From the NCBI RefSeq assembly GCF_003337555.1, contig NZ_QPJK01000003.1, forward strand, positions 550,115-614,114: DNA of 64,000 nucleotides, read 5' to 3'. This stretch comes from Pseudorhodoferax soli. Its GTDB lineage: Bacteria; Pseudomonadota; Gammaproteobacteria; Burkholderiales; Burkholderiaceae_C. Position 1 is the stretch's first letter; each line of letters begins with the position of its first letter. The position numbers were made by a program, and so were the translations under genes. Under the pieces are notes generated by a model. The model was not told the DNA's origin. It made no database searches and worked only from the letters and a program-made list of their open reading frames with translations. This document shows positions 51,925 to 60,057 of this stretch, one piece after another.

Positions 51925-53187
51925 ATGACGGCCCGCTTCGAATCGCCCGACGGCCGCGTCCACGCCAGCTACTGGCTGGAGACCGGCGACGACCCGCAGC
52001 GCGCGGCCGAGGTCATCGCGGGCGAGCAGTCCAGCGGCACCTTCACGGCCGTGCCGGGCGAGACACCCGAGCTCAAGGCGCGCGCCGGCGCGCGCGTGGA
52101 ACAGCTGGAGGTCATCGACCACAGCGACCGCCCCAGCTTGCCCGGCGGCATGGTGTCGGCACGCTACACGCGCTGCCGGCTCACGCTGTCGTGGCCGCTG
52201 GATAACCTAGGGCCCTCGCTGCCCAACCTGGTGTCGACCGTGGCCGGCAACCTGTTCGAGCTGCGCCAGGTCTCGGGCCTGCGGCTGCTGGATCTGCGCT
52301 TGCCGGCCGCGTTTGCCGCCGCCGCGCCGGGTCCGGCCTTCGGCATCGCCGGCACGCGCAGGCTGGCCGGCGTGGCAACAGGCCCGCTGATCGGCACCAT
52401 CGTCAAGCCCAGTGTGGGCCTTTCGCCCGCGCAGACGGCAGACACGGTCCGGCTGCTGGTCGCAGGCGGCATCGACTTCGTGAAGGACGACGAACTGCAG
52501 GCCGACGGCCCGCACTGCCCGTTCGACCAACGCGCGCGCGCCGTCATGCAGGTTGTGAACGAAGCAGCCGAACGCAGCGGCCGCAAGGCCATGGTGGCCT
52601 TCAACATCACGGGCGATCTGGACGAGATGCGCCAGCGCCACGACCTCGTGCTGGCGCTCGGCGGCACCTGCGTGATGGTGAACCTGAATTCCATCGGCAT
52701 CGCCGGCCTGCTGGCCTTGCGCAAGCACGCGCAGCTGCCGATCCATGCGCACCGCGCCGGCTGGGGTTATCTCTCACGCAGCCCGGCCCTGGGCTGGGAC
52801 TACGCGCCCTGGCAACTGCTGTGGCGCCTGGCCGGCGCCGACCACCTGCACGTGAACGGACTGGCCAACAAATTCAGCGAGCCCGATGAGAGCGTCATCG
52901 CCGCTGCGCGGGCGGTGCTGGCGCCGGCCTTCGACGACCACCCCATGGCTGCCATGCCGGTGTTCAGCTCCGGCCAGACAGGGCTGCAGGCCGCGCCCAC
53001 GCATGCGGCCGTCGGCGGCTGCGACCTGATCCACGCGGCCGGTGGCGGCATCCTGGGACACCCGGGCGGCGTCAAAGCTGGCGTGGCCGCGATGCGCCAG
53101 GCCTGGGACGCCGCGCAATCCGGCGTGCCGCTGGCCGAGCACGCGCGCCAGCACGCCGAACTGCAGGCCGCGCTGGGGTTCTGGTGA
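51925..53187 (+). CDS. oiaX: RuBisCO-like protein, probable 3-oxo-isoapionate-4-phosphate decarboxylase
   Basis: The product is 420 residues with the RuBisCO large-subunit fold. Retained residues are Lys161 in GTIVKPSVGLSP (RuBisCO K175), the metal and carbamate site KDDE at 187-190 (K201, D203, E204), the His-Arg-containing HAHRAGWG, SSGQTG and GGGILGHPGG for phosphate binding. The RuBisCO K177 equivalent is Ser, so CO2 fixation is not expected. With a DUF1537 kinase and ApnO it fits OiaX, which decarboxylates 3-oxo-isoapionate-4-phosphate to erythrulose phosphate. The OiaT transcarboxylase/hydrolase alternative is not excluded. Confidence 0.75.
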   Translation: MTARFESPDGRVHASYWLETGDDPQRAAEVIAGEQSSGTFTAVPGETPELKARAGARVEQLEVIDHSDRPSLPGGMVSARYTRCRLTLSWPLDNLGPSLPNLVSTVAGNLFELRQVSGLRLLDLRLPAAFAAAAPGPAFGIAGTRRLAGVATGPLIGTIVKPSVGLSPAQTADTVRLLVAGGIDFVKDDELQADGPHCPFDQRARAVMQVVNEAAERSGRKAMVAFNITGDLDEMRQRHDLVLALGGTCVMVNLNSIGIAGLLALRKHAQLPIHAHRAGWGYLSRSPALGWDYAPWQLLWRLAGADHLHVNGLANKFSEPDESVIAAARAVLAPAFDDHPMAAMPVFSSGQTGLQAAPTHAAVGGCDLIHAAGGGILGHPGGVKAGVAAMRQAWDAAQSGVPLAEHARQHAELQAALGFW

Positions 53188-54572
53188 TGGCAGACGTGCT
53201 TCCGCCCGGGCTGCTGCTGGCCTACTACGGCGACGACTTCACGGGTTCCACCGATGTGCTGGAGGCGTTCACGGCGGCCGGCGTGCCGACCGTGCTGTTC
53301 CTGCAGACGCCGGATGCGGCGGCGCTGGCGCGCTTTCCCGACGCGCGCTGCGTGGGCCTGGCCGGCCAGTCGCGCGGCCGCGATCCGGCCTGGATGCAGG
53401 CCCACCTGCGCCCCGCCCTGCAGGCGCTGGCAGGGCTCGGTGCGCCGCTGCTGCAGTACAAGGTCTGCTCCACCTTCGATTCATCGCCCACGACGGGATC
53501 GATCGGCTGCGCCATCGACATCGGCGTGCCGCTGATGCCGGGCCGCTGGTCGCCCACGGTCGTCGGTGCGCCGCGGCTGGGCCGCTACCAGGCCTTCGGC
53601 AACCTGTTCGCGGTGGCCGACGGCCAGGGCTTGCGGCTGGACCGCCACCCGACCATGTCGCGCCATCCGGTCACGGCCATGGCGGAGGCCGACCTGCGCC
53701 GCCACCTGGCCGCGCAGACCGGGCGGCCGCGCGCGCTGGTGGATTTCACGCAGCTCAAGGCCGGGCACGGCGCGCAGGCTTTGGCGCAGTGCCTGGACGG
53801 CGCGGCCGTGCCGCCCATCGTGCTGGTCGACGTGCTGGACGACGAGACACTGCGCGAGGCCGGCCGGCTCGTCTGGGAACAGCGCGGCGCGGGCGTGTTC
53901 ACGGCATCCTCCTCGGGCCTGCAGTACGCATTGGCTGCCTGGTGGCGTGCGCAGGGCCTGCTGCCCGCGCCGGCACCGCTGCCATCCGCCGCGCCGGCTG
54001 GCCGCATCGCCGCCGTCAGCGGCAGCTGCTCACCGGTCACGGCCCGCCAGATCGAGCAGGCCGAGGCCGATGGCTTCGCCATCCTGAGGCTCGACCTGGC
54101 GCGCGCGCTGGGCTCCGACGCACAGGCCGAACTCGCACGCGTGCTGGCCGCCGCCGGCGCCGCACTGGACCAGGGCACCAGCCCGCTCATCTACACCGCG
54201 CGCGGCCCCGACGACCCGGCCGTGCAGGCCTTCGACGCCATGGCCGCCAACGCGGGCCTGTCGCGCGCCGAGGCTGGCCAGCGCACCGGCGAACTGCTGG
54301 CCGCCACCATGCGCGCATTGCTCGAGCGAGTGCCCGCGCTGCGCCGCATCGCAGTGGCGGGGGGCGACAGCTCAGGCGAGGTGGCTGCAGCACTCGGCAT
54401 CACGGCGCTGACCGTCGCCGCAGGCCTCGCACCCGGGGCGCCACTGTGCCGCGCGTGGTCGGCCGATGCGCGGCGCGACGGCCTCGAGATCGTGCTCAAG
54501 GGCGGGCAGATGGGCACGCCCGGGTTCTTCGCCAGCGTGCGCGACGGAACCGCTGCGCAGCCCACCGGATAA
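53187..54572 (+). CDS. oiaK: DUF1537 four-carbon acid sugar kinase, probable 3-oxo-isoapionate kinase
   Basis: The product is 461 residues. The N-terminal substrate domain (AYYGDDFTGSTDVLEAF, DIGVPLMPGRW) and C-terminal nucleotide-binding domain (GGDSSGEVAAALGITALTV, VLKGGQMGTPGFF) are typical of the OtnK/DtnK family. It phosphorylates the acid sugar used by the RuBisCO-like protein. Start ATG 53187 overlaps the upstream stop by one base (TGATG). A GTG one codon earlier is also possible. Confidence 0.85.
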   Translation: MADVLPPGLLLAYYGDDFTGSTDVLEAFTAAGVPTVLFLQTPDAAALARFPDARCVGLAGQSRGRDPAWMQAHLRPALQALAGLGAPLLQYKVCSTFDSSPTTGSIGCAIDIGVPLMPGRWSPTVVGAPRLGRYQAFGNLFAVADGQGLRLDRHPTMSRHPVTAMAEADLRRHLAAQTGRPRALVDFTQLKAGHGAQALAQCLDGAAVPPIVLVDVLDDETLREAGRLVWEQRGAGVFTASSSGLQYALAAWWRAQGLLPAPAPLPSAAPAGRIAAVSGSCSPVTARQIEQAEADGFAILRLDLARALGSDAQAELARVLAAAGAALDQGTSPLIYTARGPDDPAVQAFDAMAANAGLSRAEAGQRTGELLAATMRALLERVPALRRIAVAGGDSSGEVAAALGITALTVAAGLAPGAPLCRAWSADARRDGLEIVLKGGQMGTPGFFASVRDGTAAQPTG

Positions 54573-54617
54573 TGCGCCGGCCCCGTCCGCCCTACCCCGT
54601 CCGTCCGCGCCTTCCGC

Positions 54618-55343
54618 ATGAGCACCACCGGCCCGATCCAGAAACGCAAGCTCTACCAGGAGGTCGTCGAGCGCCTGATGGCCCGCATCGAGAGCGGCGA
54701 GATCCGCCCCGGCGACCAGTTGCCGCCCGAACGCGAACTGATGGACTTCTACGGCGTCGGCCGGCCCGCCGTGCGCGAGGCGCTGCAGGCGATGGAGCGC
54801 TCGGGCATCGTCGAGATTTCGCACGGCGAGCGCGCCCGCGTGGTGGTGCCCACGGCCGACGACCTGATCCGCCAGATCGGCAGCGGCGCGCGGCACCTGC
54901 TCAGCATGCAGCCCGACACGCTGGAGCACATGAAGGATGCGCGCGTGTTCCTCGAGGCCGGCACCGCGCGCATGGCGGCCGAGCGCGCCACGCCGCAGGA
55001 CGTGCAGGCGTTGCAAGCCCGCATCGCGGAGCACCGCGGTTCACTGGCGAACCTGGACCGTTTCCTCGACCGCGACATGGCCTTCCACCGCGAGATCGCG
55101 CGCATCAGCGGCAACCCGATCTTCCCGGCCATCGTCGAGGCCATCTTCCGCTGGGGCAGCGACTACTACCAGCCGCTGGTGCGCGCGCCCGGCGCCGAGC
55201 AGCTCACGCTGGCCGAGCACCAGCGCATCGTCGACGCGATCGCGGCGCACGATGGCGACGCGGCCGAACAGGCCATGCGGGCCCACCTGCTGCGCTCCAA
55301 CGCGATGTACCAGCGCATCGCGCAGCAGCAGAGCGCGGATTGA
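54618..55343 (+). CDS. GntR/FadR-type regulator (FCD domain)
   Basis: The product is 241 residues. The N-terminal winged helix is LMARIESGEIRPGDQLPPER and GRPAVREALQAMERSG. The C-terminal FCD domain has metal and ligand residues in DMAFHREIARISGNP and EHQRIVDAIAAHDGDAAEQAMRAHL. Regulators of this type usually repress acid-sugar catabolic genes and release on binding the substrate. It is last in the apnO-oiaK run (45 bp gap) and converges with the dehydrogenase gene at 55346. Confidence 0.93.
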   Translation: MSTTGPIQKRKLYQEVVERLMARIESGEIRPGDQLPPERELMDFYGVGRPAVREALQAMERSGIVEISHGERARVVVPTADDLIRQIGSGARHLLSMQPDTLEHMKDARVFLEAGTARMAAERATPQDVQALQARIAEHRGSLANLDRFLDRDMAFHREIARISGNPIFPAIVEAIFRWGSDYYQPLVRAPGAEQLTLAEHQRIVDAIAAHDGDAAEQAMRAHLLRSNAMYQRIAQQQSAD

Positions 55344-55345
55344 GC

Positions 55346-56431
55346 TCAGCGCAGGCGCCGGCAGATCGCCTCGGTCATGTCGGTGCAGCTGGCCTGGCCG
55401 CCGAGGTCGCGCGGCACCACACGGCCTTCGGCCAGCACCGCCTCGACGGCCTGCTCGACCCGGTCGGCGCCGCTCAGCAACGCGGCGTCGCCATGCTGTT
55501 CGCCGAGCCAGCGCAGCATCAGCGCGCCCGACAGCACGGTGGCCACCGGGCTGGCCAGGTTCTGCCCCGCAATGTCGGGCGCCGAGCCGTGCGCGCCCTG
55601 GAAAAGGCCATGGCGTTCGCCGAGTTCGGCCGAGGCCGCGATGCCCAGGCCGCCCACGGTGCCGGCACCCAGGTCGGAAATGATGTCGCCGAACATGTTT
55701 TCGGCCACGATCACGTCGTAGAAGTCGGGCTTCTTGAGCATGTGCACGGTGATGGCATCGGCGTAGGCGTAGTCGATCTCGACGTCGGCGTAGCCCGCCG
55801 CCACCTCGTCGCAGACGGCGCGGAAGAAGGCATAGCTGCGCAGGATGTTGGCCTTGTCACAGACCGTCACGCGGCGCTTGCCGTCGCGCGGCGCGCCCTG
55901 GCGCCGGCGCGCCAGGTCGAACGAGAACTTGGCCACGCGCTCCGTGCCCTTGCGCGTGATGACCAACTGGTCGGTCACCACCTCGCCGCGCAGGTTCACG
56001 CCCGCGCCGCGGCTGGCGTACAGGCCTTCGGTGTTCTCGCGCACGATGACGTAGTCGATCTGGCCCGGCTGGAAGCCCGCCAGCGGTGACTGGACGCCCG
56101 CGTACAGGCGGATCGGACGCACATTGGCGAACAGGTCCAGCTTGAAGCGCAGCTGCAGGTGCAGGTCGTTGCCGACCTCGGTGCCGTCCGGATAGGTCAC
56201 GCCCGGCAGCCCGGCCGCGCCGTGCAGCATGGCGTGCATGCTGTTGCAGGCGGCGAAGGTGTCCTCGGGCAGTACGGCGCCGCTGCGCTGGTAGTGCAAG
56301 GCGCCGCCGTCGAAGTTGGCAAAGCGCAGCAAGCTGGTGCCGCAGGCCTCGGTGAGCACGGTGACGGCGGCCCGGCACACCTCCGGGCCGATGCCGTCGC
56401 CTTCGATGGTCGCGATGTCGTAGCTGCGCAT
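55346..56431 (-). CDS. Isocitrate/isopropylmalate dehydrogenase family protein, tartrate dehydrogenase-like
   Basis: The product is 361 residues. It has beta-decarboxylating dehydrogenase features: [25 protein letters not shown], and the Mg/substrate Asp block in [27 protein letters not shown]. The lack of leucine-pathway neighbours and its position next to an acid-sugar cluster favour a tartrate/D-malate dehydrogenase type over LeuB. The ATG at 56431 follows CAGGAGA. It is divergent from the beta-hydroxyacid dehydrogenase at 56530. Confidence 0.85.
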   Translation of the reverse strand: MRSYDIATIEGDGIGPEVCRAAVTVLTEACGTSLLRFANFDGGALHYQRSGAVLPEDTFAACNSMHAMLHGAAGLPGVTYPDGTEVGNDLHLQLRFKLDLFANVRPIRLYAGVQSPLAGFQPGQIDYVIVRENTEGLYASRGAGVNLRGEVVTDQLVITRKGTERVAKFSFDLARRRQGAPRDGKRRVTVCDKANILRSYAFFRAVCDEVAAGYADVEIDYAYADAITVHMLKKPDFYDVIVAENMFGDIISDLGAGTVGGLGIAASAELGERHGLFQGAHGSAPDIAGQNLASPVATVLSGALMLRWLGEQHGDAALLSGADRVEQAVEAVLAEGRVVPRDLGGQASCTDMTEAICRRLR

Positions 56432-56434
56432 GTC

Positions 56435-56476
56435 TGTCTGGTCTCCTGGCGTTGTGGCCGACGAATATGCCAGACA
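56435..56476. promoter_or_regulatory. Inverted repeat TGTCTGG/CCAGACA in a divergent promoter region
   Basis: TGTCTGG at 56435-56441 and CCAGACA at 56470-56476 are perfect inverted heptamers, 28 bp apart, between two divergent dehydrogenase genes. They may be half-sites for a shared regulator such as the nearby GntR-type protein. The left arm also abuts the Shine-Dalgarno of the minus-strand gene, so chance is possible. Confidence 0.3.
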
Positions 56477-56529
56477 ATCCCGCGCCGCAGGCCCCCTTTC
56501 CCTCTCCGTCAACACGCAAGGACAACGGC

Positions 56530-57405
56530 ATGAAACAGAAGATCGGCATGATCGGCATCGGCCTCATGGGCCACGGCATCGCCCGCAACATCGCCAGGCA
56601 CGGCTACCCGCTCACCGTGCTCGAACACGCCGGCAACCAGCCGCTGGACGAGCTGAAGGCCGCTGGCGTGACCACGCAGACCAGCGCCAAGGCCGTGGCC
56701 GAGTCCTCCGAGGTGGTGATCCTGTGCGTCACCGGCACGCCCCAGGTCGAGGCCGTCCTGCTGGGCGCAGGCGGCGTGCTGGAGGGCCTCAAGCCCGGCA
56801 CCGTGGTGATCGACTGCTCCACCGCCGTGCCGACCTCCACCGAGCGCGTGGCCCAGGCCGTGCAGGCGGCAGGCGGCCGCTTCCTGGACACTCCGATGAC
56901 ACGCACGCCCAAGGAGGCGCACGAAGGCCGGCTCAACCTGCTGGTCGGCGGAGATGCCGCGCTGTTCGCCGAATGCCGGCCCATCCTGGCCTGCTTCGCC
57001 GAGAACATCACGCACGCCGGCCCCATCGGCGCGGGCCACCGCATGAAGCTGCTGCACAACTACGTGTCGCTGGGCTTCGTGACGCTGCTGGCCGAAGCCG
57101 CAGCCTGCGCGCAACGCGCGGGCGTGGCGCCCGAGGTCTTCGTCGACGTGCTGGCCAAGGGCGGCGGCGGCGGCGCGGCGCTGGAGCGGCTCAAGCCCTT
57201 CCTGCTCGCGCAGGACAGCTCGGGCCTGCGCTTCTCGATGTCCAATGCCTTGAAGGACCTGGGCTACTACACGCAGATGGCCGAGGATGGCGGCGCCCCG
57301 CGCGAGGTGGCGCAGGGTGTGCGCCACACGCTGGAGCAGGCCGTGCAGGCCGGCAACGGCGATCGCCTGCTCCCGGAGCTCGTGGCCCTGCTGGCGACGC
57401 GCTGA
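56530..57405 (+). CDS. Beta-hydroxyacid dehydrogenase (HIBADH / tartronate semialdehyde reductase-like)
   Basis: The product is 291 residues. The N-terminal NAD(P) motif is MIGIGLMGHGIARNIAR, the substrate motif DTPMTRTPKEAHEGRLNLLVG, and catalytic Lys is in GHRMKLLHNYVSLG. It reversibly oxidises a 3-hydroxy acid such as tartronate semialdehyde/glycerate or hydroxyisobutyrate. The start ATG 56530 follows AAGGA, and an in-frame upstream extension is not family-like. Context suggests a role in acid-sugar degradation together with the tartrate dehydrogenase-like gene. Confidence 0.88.
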   Translation: MKQKIGMIGIGLMGHGIARNIARHGYPLTVLEHAGNQPLDELKAAGVTTQTSAKAVAESSEVVILCVTGTPQVEAVLLGAGGVLEGLKPGTVVIDCSTAVPTSTERVAQAVQAAGGRFLDTPMTRTPKEAHEGRLNLLVGGDAALFAECRPILACFAENITHAGPIGAGHRMKLLHNYVSLGFVTLLAEAAACAQRAGVAPEVFVDVLAKGGGGGAALERLKPFLLAQDSSGLRFSMSNALKDLGYYTQMAEDGGAPREVAQGVRHTLEQAVQAGNGDRLLPELVALLATR

Positions 57406-57481
57406 CGCTGCTGACGGCGCCGTCACCGGGCGTGGTGATAATGGCCGCCACGCCCGCATCTTCCATCACAGGAAACACGCT

Positions 57482-58045
57482 TTGAACAAGATCCTTGCCG
57501 CTGCACTGCTGGTCGCGGCCAGCACCCTGGCCCACGCCGAAACCTCGCCCGCCAAGAAGGAACTCATCGCCAAGGTGCTGCAGCTGCAGCGCCCCATCGT
57601 CGAGACCCAGGTGCGCGGGCTGGCCGAGCGGCCGGCCGTGGCGATCATGCAGTCGGTCAGCGCGGTGATCCAGCAGCGCGTGCCGCTGGAAAAGCGCGAG
57701 GCACTGGTCCGCGAGGTTCAGGCCGACGTGCGCAAGTTCGTGGAGGAAAGCACGCCGATCCTGCGCGAAGGCGCGGTGCGCCTGCTGCCCTCGACGACCG
57801 GCAGCGTGCTGGAGGCCAAGTTCTCCGAAGCCGAACTCAAGCAATTGGTCGGCGCGCTCGAGGCGCCGGCCTTCCGCAAGTACCAGCAGATCAACGAAGA
57901 GATGTTCCGGCCACTGGCCGAGAAGCTCGGCCCCGAAGTGCGCGGCGACATGGAACCCAAGCTCAAGGCACTGGAAGCCACGATCCGCAAGAAGCTGGAC
58001 GCCGCCATCGGCGCGCCGGAACCGGCGCCCGCCGCCAAGCCCTGA
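57482..58045 (+). CDS. Secreted DUF2059-like protein
   Basis: The product is 187 residues from a TTG start at 57482, preceded by AGGAAA. The N-terminus NKILAAALLVAASTLAHAE is a clear signal peptide with an Ala-His-Ala cleavage site. The mature part is helical (LIAKVLQLQRPIVETQVRGL) and contains the FSEAELKQLVGALEAPAFRKYQQI stretch typical of DUF2059-type periplasmic proteins. Function is unknown. The C-terminal tail is Ala/Pro-rich. It converges with the EgtB-like gene, 3 bp away. Confidence 0.75.
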   Translation: MNKILAAALLVAASTLAHAETSPAKKELIAKVLQLQRPIVETQVRGLAERPAVAIMQSVSAVIQQRVPLEKREALVREVQADVRKFVEESTPILREGAVRLLPSTTGSVLEAKFSEAELKQLVGALEAPAFRKYQQINEEMFRPLAEKLGPEVRGDMEPKLKALEATIRKKLDAAIGAPEPAPAAKP

Positions 58046-58048
58046 GTG

Positions 58049-59263
58049 TCAAAGCGCGCAGCTGCGAAAGCCGACGAAGCGCCAATCGTCGTCGGGTAGC
58101 GCGAAGCCGCGCAGGCCACGGTCGTGCAGCCGCGCACGCGTGGCGAACGAGGCCCCGCGCAGCACCCGCGCGCGGCCCATCCAGGGTTGGCTCATCTCGG
58201 CCCAGGGCCCGGGCGTGAAGCCGGGCCAGGGCTGCAGCGTGCCGGCCATCCATTCGTGCACCATGCCCCAGTCGAAGCCGCGCCGCGCGGCGGTGTGCGC
58301 CGCGCAATCCCATTCGGCCTCCGCCGGCAGGCGCCTGCCGGCCCAGCGGCACCAGGCGTCGGCCTCCCACCAGCTCACATGCGTGGCGCTGTGTTCGGCG
58401 GCCATGCGCACCGGCCTGCCGAAGCGCTGCTGCAGCACGGCGCCGCTGGCCACGCCGATCTGCTCCACGTAGCGCGGCCCGCGCCGGCCGTCGTCCAGGG
58501 CCTGCTCGCGCTCCAGCCAGGCCCAGCCCTCGGGCTGCCAGAGTTCGGCGCGGTCGTAGCCGCCGTCGTCGACGAACTCCACGAACTGGGCCCAGCTGAC
58601 GGGCTGGGCATCGATCTCGAACTCCGGGATCTGCACCGCGTGGGCCCACTGTTCGTTGTCGAGCACGAGGCCGACGGGCATGGCGCCCAGCTGCCAGCGC
58701 GTGGCCGGCACCAGCAGCGGCGCGGTCGGCCGGCGCGGTTCGCGCGCCAGCAGCGGCACCGGCACGCCCAGGCGCTGGGCCTGCACCAGGATCTCCTCGC
58801 CCCGCCGGTCCTCGTGCAGCACCGCCAGACGAAAGAAGTACAGGCCGGCGTCGCTGTCGGGCGCCTTCTCCAGCAGTTCCAGCGTGCTTTCGAGTTGCTC
58901 CAGCAGGTAGGCCCGCGTGGTGGCCGCATCGGGCCCCTGCTCGGCGCCATCGGCCCACCACAGGTCGGCCCGCGGCTCGATGGAGGCCAGCCGCAGCGGC
59001 TGCGGTGGACAGGCCGCACCCTGGTGGCGCTGTGGGTTGCGGCCGATCCAGCGCTCGGCGAACCAGCCGGCATGGCCAGCCAGCCACAGCGGATCGCCCG
59101 TGCGGCCGGCCATGCCCGCGCCATGGCGTTCGCACAGGCTGAGCAGGTGCAGCGTGTGGTTGCGCGCATCCATCAGGGCCAGCGACAAGGCCTCGCGGCC
59201 GGCGCGGCGGAAGGCGGGCGTGTCCACGGACGCGGACAGCGTGGCGGCGGAAGACGTTGGCAT
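58049..59263 (-). CDS. EgtB/SUMF1-type protein with a substituted iron-ligand residue
   Basis: The product is 404 residues. An N-terminal DinB-like helical domain has GHAGWFAERW with His64 and LHEDRRGEE with His150. A C-terminal formylglycine-enzyme-type domain (about 190-404) has VSWWEADAWCRWAGRRLP, EAEWDCAAH and RVLRGASFATRARL, ending VGFRSC. This is the architecture of ergothioneine synthase EgtB and selenoneine synthase SenA. These normally have HxxxH (for example HEDMH) supplying two of three iron ligands. Here the second position is Arg154, so iron binding is doubtful. No senB, selD or egtD gene adjoins it. Confidence 0.8.
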   Translation of the reverse strand: MPTSSAATLSASVDTPAFRRAGREALSLALMDARNHTLHLLSLCERHGAGMAGRTGDPLWLAGHAGWFAERWIGRNPQRHQGAACPPQPLRLASIEPRADLWWADGAEQGPDAATTRAYLLEQLESTLELLEKAPDSDAGLYFFRLAVLHEDRRGEEILVQAQRLGVPVPLLAREPRRPTAPLLVPATRWQLGAMPVGLVLDNEQWAHAVQIPEFEIDAQPVSWAQFVEFVDDGGYDRAELWQPEGWAWLEREQALDDGRRGPRYVEQIGVASGAVLQQRFGRPVRMAAEHSATHVSWWEADAWCRWAGRRLPAEAEWDCAAHTAARRGFDWGMVHEWMAGTLQPWPGFTPGPWAEMSQPWMGRARVLRGASFATRARLHDRGLRGFALPDDDWRFVGFRSCAL

Positions 59264-59422
59264 GGGCCATTATGGGCACGCCGCCGGCACGGGTTCCCAC
59301 GCGGAAGGGCGCACCGGCGCAGCCTATAAAATCCGCGCGCCTCACGCACCCGACCCGCTGGCGCACAACGCCGGCGTGCCGGGTGCTTTCGCATCCGGGC
59401 ATCCAATACCAACGAGGAAGAC
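59264..59422 (+). promoter_or_regulatory. Divergent region before the TRAP permease genes
   Basis: This 159-bp gap separates the EgtB-like gene from the TRAP genes. TATAAA near 59326 is a plausible -10 box for the permease transcript. A GC-rich imperfect palindrome GCCGGCGTGCCGGG follows. The Shine-Dalgarno GAGGAA precedes ATG 59423. No small ORF or RNA gene is recognisable. Confidence 0.35.
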
Positions 59423-60037
59423 ATGCAAGGCTTGTTAAAGCTATCGCGGGCCATCGACTGGCTCAACACCCAGGTCGGCAAGTGGGTGATCTGGTTGATC
59501 CTGGCGTCCACCGCCATCAGTGCCATCAATGCCGTGGTGCGCAAGGTGTTCAACACCAGCTCCAATGCCTACCTCGAGGTCCAGTGGTACCTGTTCGCCT
59601 GGTCCTTCCTGGTCGCCGCCGGCGTGACGCTGCTCAACCGCGAGCATGTGCGCATCGACGTGCTCAACAGCCGCCTGCCCAAGAAGGCGCAGGTCTGGAT
59701 CGACATCGTCGGCTTCGCGCTGTTCCTCACGCCGCTGTGCCTGCTGGTGCTGTACTACACCGTGCCGATGACGCTGCAGCAATACCAGAGCGGCGAGATG
59801 TCCGGCAACCCCGGCGGCCTGATCCGCTGGCCCGTGTGGCTGGCGCTGCCGGTTGGCTTCACGCTGCTGATGCTGCAGGGCTGGTCCGAGCTCATCAAGC
59901 GCATCGCTTTCCTGACCGGCGACGGACCGGACCCGACCGTCAAGGCCGGCGAGAAAAGCGCTGAAGAAGAACTGGCCGAGATCCTGCGCCAACGCGAGCA
60001 GGGCGAGGCCGCCGCGGCCCCCGCAGCGGCCCGCTGA
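59423..60037 (+). CDS. TRAP transporter small permease (DctQ type)
   Basis: The product is 204 residues with four predicted membrane helices. It has the conserved DctQ pattern NAVVRKVFNTSSNAYLEVQW and HVRIDVL. The charged C-terminal tail (EKSAEEELAEILRQREQGEA) may be coiled. It partners the large permease encoded 20 bp downstream. Confidence 0.93.
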   Translation: MQGLLKLSRAIDWLNTQVGKWVIWLILASTAISAINAVVRKVFNTSSNAYLEVQWYLFAWSFLVAAGVTLLNREHVRIDVLNSRLPKKAQVWIDIVGFALFLTPLCLLVLYYTVPMTLQQYQSGEMSGNPGGLIRWPVWLALPVGFTLLMLQGWSELIKRIAFLTGDGPDPTVKAGEKSAEEELAEILRQREQGEAAAAPAAAR

Positions 60038-60057
60038 GCGCGCCGGAGACGACAACG

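Noticed and set aside
51925-53187. Functional RuBisCO for CO2 fixation
   Set aside because: Residues around the RuBisCO K177 and loop-6 positions are changed, there is no small subunit or phosphoribulokinase gene, and the context is acid-sugar catabolism.
55346-56431. 3-isopropylmalate dehydrogenase leuB
   Set aside because: The family fold fits, but there are no leuC/leuD neighbours and the gene lies beside an acid-sugar cluster. A tartrate/malate-type enzyme is more likely.
58049-59263. Selenoneine (SenA) or ergothioneine (EgtB) synthase as a firm call
   Set aside because: One iron-ligand His is Arg, and neither senB/selD nor egtD is next to it, so only the family-level call is kept.
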